Positions 51,615 to 60,400 of a DNA stretch of 64,000 bases are shown piece after piece. Under the pieces are notes generated by a model that ran no database searches, was not told the origin of the DNA, and saw only the letters and a program-made list of their open reading frames with translations. This DNA comes from Gorsachius magnificus (Eukaryota; Chordata; Aves; Pelecaniformes; Ardeidae), in assembly GCA_034008185.1 (NCBI GenBank), contig CM067081.1, forward strand, positions 107,021,265 to 107,085,264, given 5' to 3'. Each line of letters starts with the position of its first letter. Positions within the stretch are counted from its first letter, which is position 1. A program made the translations under genes and the position numbers.

Positions 51615-51906
51615 CTCAAGTGAGAGTGTCGTATTGCCCGCTCGTTCTTCTACCTTGCCGTATGTGTGTACCCCTCAGGGGCGTTAGGGGTGGAACTTGG
51701 TGTTTAATTGATCCCTGAGACGACTGACCGCCCCGCACTTGCTGTAATACTGATGAGTCTTAACTGAGTGCTTAAAATTTAGGTGCTGCCTTCCTGGGAC
51801 GGCTGCCCCCCTCCTTATCTAAGATTTGCCTTGGTTACGTGAGACCTCCCAGGAACGAATAGGGGGTGGAGTCTCTTTAATTTTTTGGAGAAACATAGTG
51901 CCTAGC
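51615..51906 (+). other. Proviral untranslated leader
   Basis: Lies between the primer-binding site and the first gag ATG, and would hold the packaging signal. It contains short stops in all frames. No clear consensus splice donor was found by eye. Confidence 0.55.
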
Positions 51907-52266
51907 ATGGCTTGGGCGCGGGACACCTGGCACAATTTGACAGACCCTGCTTGTGCCGTCCTCGGCGCCAGCCTGGCGGCGGCAGTGGACTCGGGACAGC
52001 ACCGCCGTCGCGCCGCCGAATCTCAGGCTGTTGAAGCCCTCCAAACTGTGGTTCAAACCCTGCAGGGACAAGTTGATGAATTGAAAAAACAATTAGAAGA
52101 GGAAAAGGACCAAGTTAAATATTTACAAATTGCTCTTAAGGAGCAGCTCCTTGCGAACGCCACCCGCGAGGCGGCACCACCCCTCCCGGCTATTGCCCCG
52201 CTAACGATCTGCAAGCGGCGAGAGAAAACTTACAAAGATCCCATCCACCCTCGCGGCGACCCCTAA
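51907..52266 (+). pseudogene. gag, N-terminal part (matrix region)
   Basis: 119 codons starting at the ATG of MAWARDTWHN. The open frame extends upstream to 51826, but without an ATG. After an alanine-rich start, residues about 38-82 are a predicted coiled coil with leucine/valine heptads and charged E/K positions (SQAVEALQTVVQTLQGQV, then DELKKQLEEEKDQVKYLQ). A proline/alanine-rich linker follows. The frame ends at 52264-52266, while gag-like sequence continues in other frames into 52319-53206, so at least one frameshift separates the halves. No N-terminal MGxxxS myristoylation signal is visible. The role in the ancestral virus would be particle assembly beneath the membrane. The product is truncated now. 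Confidence 0.8.
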
Positions 52267-52289
52267 TTAAAACTGAATATAGTTATGAA

Positions 52290-53206
52290 GACAAGAAATC
52301 CGCTACACTGCCACCGAATTGGCAAAATTGAAAAAGAACTTTGGCCAAACCCCTAGGGAATCGGAGACAGAGTATGCGTGGAGAGTATCATTATCGGGAG
52401 GGGATCAAATTCTGCTCAGTGAACGGGAGGCGGAAGGGCACTGGGGGCCGGGAGTATTTTTAACTACCGGAGACCACCGAGCCCCCTGGTCCCTAACGCA
52501 GCGAGCGGCTTACTGGGCCGGAGGGTTAAACCCCCTGGAAAGGGGGGACCCCCTCGCCATTACGGGGACCGTGGATCAGTTGGTGGAAAGCATGCAGAAA
52601 GCGGCTTGTCTGCAAATGATGTGCGATTGGAAACTGGAACCCAGGCAGGAATCCCCGATGATGATGCCGGCAGACCCCAAGCGGATGACCCTCCTCATAA
52701 GGGGACTCCCCGACTCTTTGAAACCGATTGGGATTCAACTGCAAGGAAAAATAGAGGCGATGCCTCAGGGTGAGAGAGTGGCGGCAGCCTTAGAGGGGCT
52801 CACTCCCCATCGGCGTCCCTGCCCCCTAGATAGGAAAATGTGGACTTGGGGTGAAGTAGCCCAAGAGTTAATCAATTATGGGTGCAAATATGGCCCCGTT
52901 GGCTCCCCCACCTCCAAAACAGACTCCAGGAGTCTGAAGTGGGACGAAGTTAAAATGGCCCCGCGCCCTGGAGGTGCAAAGGGGCCGCCCCTCGCAAAAC
53001 CACCTCGGGGGAGGAATATTCCACACAAGCGCAGCAGCTTGTGGACAAAAGGCCGGCAAAAGGGCATCCCACGGGACCTCATGGACGGGCTGCCGACAGA
53101 CAAGTTGGAGAAACTGGTGACGGGGTGGCCTGATAAACCAGTGAACAGGGAAGCAGACTCTCAGGGTGCCACTGCCCCCAGCAGACCCTCTAGGATCGCC
53201 CCTTGA
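52290..53206 (+). pseudogene. gag, capsid and C-terminal part
   Basis: An open frame of about 300 codons with no ATG at its start. The recognisable part begins near TATELAKLKKNFGQTPRESE and runs to a TGA at 53206. Landmarks are ESETEYAWRVSLSGGDQILL, GPGVFLTTGDHRAPWSLTQR, AAYWAGGLNPLERGDPLAIT and LIRGLPDSLKPIGIQLQGKI. Q-x-P-x-E-S...Y-x-x-R-V near its start resembles a major-homology-region pattern, but its position would be unusual. The C-terminal 90 residues are basic and proline/glycine-rich without cysteine, so there is no CCHC zinc knuckle. This part has stayed open while the rest of the provirus has decayed. The product would be a capsid-type structural protein. No cellular role can be claimed. 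Confidence 0.8.
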
Positions 53207-53400
53207 GAAATAAATGGCCCCCCGGGACCTGGTGGAAAACTAGGACCTTCACCCTCTGATGGTGAGCAGGGGGGCGAAGGCTGGACATGCATTAGGTAGC
53301 TCACCAGAAACGGTCCACAGATTTCAGTCATTAAAACAAAAAATGCCACTAGGCCAATGTCAAACTTTGCCCAATACCACTGGGGGCTAGAGGGAATAAC
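53207..53400 (+). pseudogene. gag-pro junction remnant
   Basis: Past the gag stop, short pieces still read like the downstream part of this family: PPGPGGKLGPSPSDG, then after a stop and frame change SPETVHRFQSLKQKMPLGQC. The protease active-site triplet DTG is not found and no reverse-transcriptase or integrase motif follows. The internal deletion therefore starts around 53390. Confidence 0.55.
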
Positions 53401-53587
53401 CTAGAGATCCCGAAAAATAAATATGCCTGGAAGGCAAAAGGTGCTTGTGGAAAAGGGCATAAAATCGATATGAGATGGATTAATCCATCCTTTTAATCTT
53501 ACTAATACTGATTCCATTGTGTGGACCAAGAGCATCTTTTCTTTTTCTGGTAAGTGCCTTGAACCGCATCTAAAGGGGCAAGACTAC

Positions 53588-53755
53588 ATGAAGCTGCTGT
53601 TCACCATATGTTTGATATTTATAGTATGTTTGCTCTATTGCTGTTGGCAATATTATGGTCCTTGTTACCCCTTAGGTCAGCCACCATCCTCTCCTTTAAT
53701 AGCCAGAGAACCTCCAGTGCCCCCTTTTTCAATTTGTTACGGCAGAAGAAGGTGA
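53588..53755 (+). CDS. Small membrane-type ORF inside provirus, function unknown
   Basis: 55 residues from a true ATG to TGA. Residues 3-20 (LLFTICLIFIVCLLYCCW) form one strongly hydrophobic, cysteine-containing segment that could be a signal anchor. A proline-rich part (QPPSSPLIAREPPVPPF) follows, then a basic end (YGRRR). The start context is weak (T at -3). A donor-like CTG/GTAAGT lies at 53548-53555 and an acceptor-like C4T5...GGCAG at 53721-53745, so the region could also be read as an intron or as the env leader side of a splice junction. It might be a remnant of an env leader, an accessory ORF or chance. I do not recognise it. Confidence 0.3.
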   Translation: MKLLFTICLIFIVCLLYCCWQYYGPCYPLGQPPSSPLIAREPPVPPFSICYGRRR

Positions 53756-54690
53756 ACAGGTAGCTAACTTGTTTAATCTTCTAATTAGAAATTGAGTTTG
53801 ATATAACAGTTTGGACTGCTTGGAGTTGTTGCCTTTTTTATAAATTTGTATTTAGAATTTATTTATGTATTTATAAAGTGTTACAGCAAAAGCGGATGTA
53901 GCCTCTAAGAAACATACTACAGTGTTCTTGTGGTTCTAGTACTGTTACTCATCATAGTACCAGCCCTATGGTCTTAGCTAGAAAGGATTCTGGATAATAC
54001 ACTTACGCATTCTCATCTGGATGCTCATTCCTAACTATTGTATTTGTTACTGAAAAAAAAAATTCTAGATATCCTAGTGTTCTGAGTATTATTAATAAAG
54101 TTTAAAAAGTTTTTATATCAAAGGTGCATTGTGGCCACATTGTTTAAAAAAAGAAAAAAAAACAAAGGAGAGGGCTCTATTATAGGTACACATTATTGGC
54201 TCTCTGCCATCTTACATATTTGGTAGGTAAAATGTTGATAAGACTTATGTACAGTATATATTTAGCTAATGCAGCTACATTAGTATATACCGAAAGGTAT
54301 GTGTTTCAGGATTTTTCTCCAGGATACTTTTGAAATGTTCTAGACATACACAACAGTGAATTGATAATCCTAAACCGTCAATCCAGCAGTATTTACAGGA
54401 TAAATACAAGCTTGTATTCCTACCATTCCTACCCAATTCCTATTTCTTCCTTCCATTTAAATACACAGTAAGATTTGAAGTTTCATGTTTTCAGGCAAAA
54501 GGTAAAAAAGAATTCCGTCCTAGACTACTGACTGTTTCAGGATTATCAGGTCACAGTTTATACTCCTGGGTCTGCGCACACAAATGTTGTAAACGTAATG
54601 ATTTTGTAAGAACTTGACACTGGTAATTCTGGGGAAAAAAAGGTGGAATTATGCAACACCAAACACAATATGGGACCCCAAGGAGCTGAT
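53756..54690. other. AT-rich segment of unknown origin inside the provirus
   Basis: About 0.9 kb, strongly AT-rich, with stops in all frames. It lies between the small ORF and the env transmembrane remnant, where pol and the env surface region should be. It contains AATAAA-like words (ATTAATAAAGTTTAAAAAG near 54090) and an A-rich run near 54150-54170, as in a 3' untranslated region. It could be badly decayed viral sequence, a later insertion or host sequence captured before integration. Nothing in it matches the LTRs or CR1. Confidence 0.45.
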
Positions 54691-54692
54691 GA

Positions 54693-55106
54693 ATGGTGCT
54701 CGAGAACCCACTTCAACATTGCATGGTTCTCGACTACCTACTGGCAGAAGGAGGTGTTTGTAGTGAACTCCATGATTCTAACTGTTGCTTAAAAATCTAT
54801 AATGGGAAGGCTGTGAAACAGATCACCTCTGAAATATGGAAGTTAGCCCATGTCCCTGTCCAGACTTTGGAAGGCTGGAACATAGGTCTGTTCTCTTGGC
54901 TCCTGGGCAGCCCATGGGTTAAATGTGTCTTGCTCTACTTGTTTTGTGGTTTAGCAATGTTGTTGGTTTTGCCATGTTTAAATCCATGTATTATTCAATT
55001 GATACAACATGTTGTAACTAACATGCAGTTTGTAACTGCCACTTCACCTGATGGTGCCAAATTGTCTAAATGCTCTTTTCTACCTTTTCTATACTCTTTT
55101 TCATAA
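54693..55106 (+). pseudogene. env transmembrane subunit, C-terminal remnant
   Basis: 137 codons. The N-terminal portion has degraded heptad/loop sequence (VLDYLLAEGGVC) followed by a cysteine motif: C23, then seven residues, then C31 and C32. This corresponds to the CX6CC disulfide motif of gamma-type envelope TM subunits but is one residue longer. A tryptophan-containing pre-membrane stretch (about 62-75, ending WLLGSPW) and a hydrophobic span (about 76-96) with flanking cysteines follow, then a cytoplasmic tail. The surface subunit, cleavage site and fusion peptide are absent, and two stops precede the ATG. It would act in membrane fusion in an intact virus. Here it is a broken fragment. 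Confidence 0.75.
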
Positions 55107-55143
55107 CCAACCATGGATTCTGAAGAAGCAACCTTTGAGCCAC

Positions 55144-55154
55144 AGGGGTGGTGG
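55144..55154 (+). other. Polypurine tract (imperfect)
   Basis: AGGGGTGGTGG directly before the 3' LTR start. Purine-rich with two T interruptions. It would prime plus-strand DNA synthesis during reverse transcription. Confidence 0.55.
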
Positions 55155-55799
55155 TGTGGTAGACTGAATAGCCAGCTAACTGTCTCTAAGCTTGCTTATT
55201 TGTGTGCCTATCTGCGAAGATCAGCATTGCCGCAGGCTTGCTGGAGCAGTGGACCCTGGTGACACTGCCTGCCCACCAGGGCTTGCAATTGAACAGAGCT
55301 TGCCAAAAGTAAACCGCATGAAACGTATGCGCATGTGCTGGGCTGCTCTATATAAAAAAGGCCACCGTCCCCAACCTCATGGAAGACCACCGAGGACTCC
55401 GTGTGTGATCACCAAAGATTGGAGGTGTGATCGTCGAAGACCGTGCGAGACCACTGAAGACCCTGCTCAGTCACTGACCCTGTGTGTGTGCTCACCGACC
55501 ACCAAAACCCCAGAAGGATGGACCCCTGGGACGCCGTGGATCCATGGTGGTGACTGTCTGCATGGACCTCTTGCTTAATTTCCCATCTTTCCTTCCTTCC
55601 TTTCCTATCGCTGCTTTCTCTCTTTCCCCCAAAGAGTTAATAAACGGGTGGACTTATGACATCTGACCTCATTTGTGTCAATCTCGCTGGAAGGGATCAA
55701 ACCTGAGGTTGGTCCAGCCGCCCCTCACCTCCCTGACTCATCTGAGGTCGGCTGGAAAGCAAGGGGGCCTTCCTCTCCCAACAAAATTGGATCCTAACA
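55155..55799 (+). repeat. Proviral 3' LTR
   Basis: 645 bp from TGTGGTAGACTGAATAGCC to GGATCCTAACA. TATAAAAA at 55351-55358, AATAAA at 55639-55644. It aligns with the 5' LTR but lacks about 65 bases, mainly in U3, and shows TG/CA where the 5' copy has CG. Confidence 0.93.
55639..55644 (+). terminator. Polyadenylation signal of 3' LTR
   Basis: AATAAA in GTTAATAAACGGGTGG. It would end proviral transcripts. Confidence 0.75.
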
Positions 55800-55804
55800 A
55801 GTCT
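55800..55804. repeat. Target-site duplication AGTCT (right)
   Basis: Exact copy of 50875-50879 adjoining the 3' LTR. Confidence 0.9.
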
Positions 55805-55912
55805 TCAAGGATAGACACAGTCCTGGGTAGCATGCTTTGGCTGACTGCTCTGAGCAGGGGGTTGGACCAGGTGATCTCCAGAGGTACTTTCCTGTCTCAG
55901 CTGCTCTGACTG
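55800..55912 (+). mobile_element. Old CR1 LINE, right half (split by provirus)
   Basis: TCTTCAAGGATAGACACAGT, GGGGGTTGGACCAGGTGATC and TCCAGAGG continue the CR1 sequence interrupted at 50879. The terminal octamers have decayed. Confidence 0.78.
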
Positions 55913-56907
55913 TAAGAGCATTTCCATTTCATCAAACTTTGGTCTGCTCTAGCGCCCATATGAAACTCCTGTTGCCATCAGTCACAGTGATAATTTGTAT
56001 GTTTCTCTTCAGTCATGAAAGTACAAAATTATAAAATTAATTATGAAATAGTAGGAAAGCTATGTGAAAGCCAGTCAGAGTGCTACTTTCATGGAATGGT
56101 ATGAAGATGTATGTCATGAGGTGTGGGTTAAGGGTTTTTGGAAGTCCAAGGCCTGCTGGGCGAGCGTTGGGCCTATTGTTTATCTCAGTAAGCATCCAGA
56201 CCATCTGTCTGAGGTAGGTCCTGGAGCAAAAGAACCTGTTAACTTTGCCCAGATTTCCTCTGGGAGGTAGGTAATCTGTTCAGAAGCCCGCCCTGTAGCG
56301 AGCAAGTGTGAATGAAGCACAGATTATATGGGGAACAAAAGACAGAAATATGGAGCAAGGCAAATTGACAGTGTGGACATACTCTCTCACAGAAAGCAGA
56401 TTGCTGAAGTTCATGTACAGAGACAGCTAAGCTCAAATGGTCCAAGCAGGCTTACATATGCCAGTATAATTTATGACAGTTCAAGCTACCATGGGGAATA
56501 TTTGAAGAATAAAGCTCTATCCATCACTCGCAGCATAACTAAACTGTAAATACCAGTGGCTACTCCTTCAAGACTCACAGATTAGAAACAAAGCACAACA
56601 ACGCAAACCCATGCCAGGAAGGAAGCACCTTTGCTGTGTGAGATACTCTGCCATAGTTAACACCAGGCTACCATTCACACAGTGAGGTCTAGTATAGAGA
56701 TTTATTGGCAAGAAGTAAACCGTGTGATCAGTTAGAGGCACAGAGGCAAGCAGAACAGATCATAGCTCAGCTTGTGCCTTTTGGGGGAAGCTGGTTACCT
56801 AAGATGTCAAGTAGGCAAAGAGTTCAAGTCAGTGAAGGCAAGAAGGAATGTGTAAAAATAAAAAAGGCATTGTTACTACCATTTTAACAGTTATGAATTC
56901 AAACCTT
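55913..56907. other. Noncoding DNA, no recognised gene
   Basis: Less AT-rich than average, especially 56090-56290. No coding similarity or repeat family is recognised. Confidence 0.45.
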
Positions 56908-56912
56908 ATGCC
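56908..56912. repeat. Target-site duplication ATGCC (left)
   Basis: ATGCC adjoins the LTR start and recurs at 57481-57485. Confidence 0.9.
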
Positions 56913-57142
56913 TGTCCTGGTTTCGGCTGGGACAGAGTTAATTTTCTTCCTAGACTGGCATAGTGCTGTGTTTTGGATTTAGTACTAGAAGAATGTTGAT
57001 AACACACTGATGTTTTGTTGTTGCTGAGCAGTGCTTACACCAGTCGAGGACTTCTCAGCTCTGCCAGGTGCACAAGAAGCTGGGATGGGGCACAGCCAGG
57101 ACAGCTGACCCCAGCTGGCCAAAGGGCTATTCCATGCCATTA

Positions 57143-57165
57143 TGACATCATGCTTGGTATATAAA
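57143..57165 (+). promoter_or_regulatory. LTR core promoter: CRE-like site and TATA box
   Basis: TGACATCA (one change from the CRE palindrome) followed seven bases later by TATATAAA. Together with the downstream ATTAAA this is a complete core promoter arrangement. Activity is inferred only. Confidence 0.65.
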
Positions 57166-57343
57166 GCTGGGGGAAGAAGGAAGGAAGGGGGGGACATTTG
57201 GGGTGATGGCGTCTGTCTTCCCAAGTCACCGTTATGCATGATGGAGCCCTCCTTTTCTGGGGATGGCTGAACATCTGCCTACCCATGGGAAGTGGTGAAT
57301 GAATTCCTTTGCTTTGCTTGCTTGTGTGGCTTTTGCTTTCCCT

Positions 57344-57349
57344 ATTAAA
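57344..57349 (+). terminator. LTR polyadenylation signal
   Basis: ATTAAA, a common variant signal, about 180 bases after the TATA box. Confidence 0.6.
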
Positions 57350-57480
57350 CTGTCTTTATCTCAACCCATGATTTTTCTCACTTTTTCCCTTCTGATTCTC
57401 TCCCCCATCCCACTGAGAGATGGGGGGAGTGAGCGAGCGGCTGTGTGGTACTTAGTTGCCAGCCAGGTTAAACCACGACA

Positions 57481-57485
57481 ATGCC
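57481..57485. repeat. Target-site duplication ATGCC (right)
   Basis: Exact copy of 56908-56912. Confidence 0.9.
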
Positions 57486-60400
57486 ATTTTAATATAACCT
57501 AATACATTATTTTCTACATTAAATAGATTAGCACATTTTGAAAATGCTATCCATGTTTTTTTATGTTAATTGGGTAATACAGGTCACAATATAACTTTTT
57601 TCAGTAGTTAACCAACTCTTGGGGTAGTATATTCAGTAACTCATTCACCAAAGTCTATGATTCAGCACTGTTTGGCCTGTGAATTCCTAAGTTGTGCTAT
57701 CTCATCACCTCAGAAGTGTGCCCTTGCCCACACTGTCATGCAGAAAATGCACCAATTACTTCAGCCCTCCTCTCAGCTGCCTTCCTTGATAGTTCATGGG
57801 ACTGCTACAGCAAATACTCCTGCCCTCATTTCTCCTAATTCTTCATTTTAGCTTTGCCCCCTGAAATGAATGATCTGCCATTTAATCAATTTCATTTTGT
57901 TTTCAGCTTCACTGTCTATCATTAACCCAGCTTCACAGATTGCTTTATGTCTTTCTAGATCATCTCCCTTATTATTATTCAGTCTTTTGATTTTTTTGAC
58001 ACCTTTGTGTGTTCATTTATTTCTCCAGCACTTTCTAGTTTACATCCAGGTTATATTTTGTTTTCTACAAAAAAAATCAAAGCCGTTTTGAGTTGGTTAT
58101 TTTGTTTGAAACTTTTCTTTTAGCCTTTTTTAATGTATTTCATTCTTTTCTACTCAGAGTCTGGTTTTCTGCCACGGTAGTATCATGTTTACCTAAGACT
58201 GATGAGCAGTTAAATATCACAATATCTAATGCGGGTATTGCAGAAAAATAAACTATTGAGTATGTTGATTACATAATGCCAAAATGCCATGTCTTTCATA
58301 AGCTCAACCAGTAAAAATTGGCCCAATATGGACTCTAAAATCTATTTTAATAATACACAAAGGATTTATATTAGTAGCTCAAATAACTGGCAAGTAAAAT
58401 CTTGAGAGGTTTCTTTTAAGAAAAGTGACAACTATAGGTACAGACCTTAGTAATTAAGTGTTTGTCATAATTCCTATTATAAATCCAGATTCTAGGCAAT
58501 ATATTCTACTTGCTTAAAATTAGGTGAAGAAATTTGCACAATTTATATTCTGTTAATATACGCAATAAAACTTTGCTTGAGCTCAAGTGGAAATCAATAT
58601 ATTTTTGTCTTTTTAAAAATTATTTAAAATTTTTAAAAGAATAGTTATAAATTAGTACATAAATTTTTATGCTTCTGTTCAGTAAATAATTTTGCCAATC
58701 AAAATGAAAATAGGTTTTCACAAGTGGGACTAACTCGATACAATATGTGTATTAATATTTATCATTACTGATGGAAATCAATAAGACCATTTGATAGATG
58801 ATCGGAAAATGTGAACGTGAGGTCAAACAAATCTGGCAAACCTTGTCCTTGAAAAACTGAAATTACTTTATTTTGATTAAGACAGCCAGGTTTGTATGTA
58901 TGGAAGAGAGCTTGCTGTTAATTGTGGAGGTTTACCAAAAGACCCACTAGAATATTATTAATGTAGTTAGTAGGAGCCTATTTACTGTAGCGAAGTCTTT
59001 GGTGATCACTTACTGCTTCTCTATTAGGAACAGTAACTATAATTGATAGTCCCTATTCTATTAAACCATCTGGTTTTGTATTTCATTTATAACAGAGTTG
59101 TGTTGTGATCTGGCTTCCCCTGGCAGGTGTTAAGAGCAGTTCCTGAAGTTTAGGTGGCAAAATATAACCTACACTCTTTAAAAATACACTGAAAACTTTA
59201 GGAAGAACTTCAAGTGTAAAAGAGGATCTGTCTGTCTCAAATACTAGTAGTGTCACCACAAAAATCAATCTTAATTAATGCCATGCTACTTTGCTCACTG
59301 TATTCTTGAATATTTTTGTTCATTCCTATGCACGTTAATTTACCCAAGCCCTTCACAGAAGACTGTGAGTGATTAAGAGGGCAGCACTGAGACGATCACA
59401 CAATCATCTCCATACTTCTTTGTTAATATTTTGTCAAATACATCATCATCCTTATCTTTACCATTTTCCTTTATCTTTTCCACACTATGTGTGTTTTTTT
59501 CAGTCTTTGACATTTTTGCTATATGGGATTAGATAACCATCATACTTTCAGACTTGTCCAGTTTTGCCTTCTAAAATTCTTGTATCACGTTTGCATTAAC
59601 AATGTAATTAAGTAACATGTCAACATATTGGCCCTTATGCATTATTCATCATTTGTCAAGCCATGATCCATCATAATGTCCTAGTGGGAGCTTTTGAACC
59701 ACCTCATTTGATCAGCTTAATCAATTTGATGCTGTAGATTAATGTTGCTACATTAGCAAAAAGCACGCAATTGAAAAGTACAGCAAGTTTTACGTGAAAT
59801 TCTCTGTTATAAATTTGCATATGGACTCATACATATGCATATATATGTGGTGTATACTATCTGCATATCCACAGCAGGAATCAAATAGGACTTTGGAAAA
59901 TTTAGCAGTACTGATTTGGGAGGAAAAAGAGAAACATCTCAGTATGTCCTAATTTCACACAAATCTCCCTTTGTCTAGCACGCCAGGATCCCTTTCTGAA
60001 GTGTTACTATGGCATACCACCCTAATTGACGTATTTTGACTGTTACTTGTGTATAATGCTCATGTACCACCATAGAGTACACACATATTGACAGAGCTAG
60101 TGTTGGAAAGATGAAGATTCAGTGCTACTAGTGTACAGGGAACAGCATATTGACATTGCTATACTGCTAGTCTTAATAAAAAAAGTTAAAAAGACAATTG
60201 CTTAAAGTTTTTCTGTAACAATCTGATATCAGCAATATGCAGTTGCCAGTTGTATGAGTTCCCTCTATATAATCTGAAATCATAGAGTCCTCTTCAAGAG
60301 AAGAATTTAATATGCCCTTCTTGATTATTTTTTCCTCCTAATCTTTGGCACTTTAGCTCTTGTCTTCCTTGTAGGGTTAGTATTTTGTATAGAGTTCCAG

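Larger units (their letters stand above)
50880..55799 (+). mobile_element. Defective endogenous provirus with two LTRs
   Basis: A 4.9-kb retroviral insertion: LTR, primer-binding site, gag, remnants, the C-terminal end of env, purine tract, LTR. It is bounded by AGTCT on both sides and sits within a CR1 copy that reads continuously once the provirus is removed. The internal region is about 3.6 kb, far short of a complete provirus. Most of pro-pol and the env surface part are missing. Coding capacity is broken by a frameshift in gag and stops elsewhere. The GC-rich gag contrasts sharply with an AT-rich segment at 53756-54690. Similar gag sequences are, to my knowledge, common in bird genome annotations. 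I do not assign a named family. It cannot produce a virus by itself. Confidence 0.92.
56913..57480 (+). mobile_element. Solo LTR, ERVL-type avian family
   Basis: 568 bp from TGTCCTGGTTTCGGCTGGGA to GTTAAACCACGACA, flanked by perfect ATGCC repeats. The start sequence is one I know as a common bird LTR of ERVL type, and 5-bp duplications fit that class. A TGACATCA element (57143-57150), TATATAAA (57158-57165) and ATTAAA (57344-57349) lie in proper order. No internal retroviral sequence adjoins. It is unrelated to the other LTRs in the window. Its intact ends suggest a comparatively young insertion. Confidence 0.93.

Noticed and set aside
53400..54690. Remnant reverse transcriptase or integrase
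   Set aside because: No YxDD, DTG, HHCC or DDE-type motif could be read in any frame. The region is stop-filled and AT-rich.
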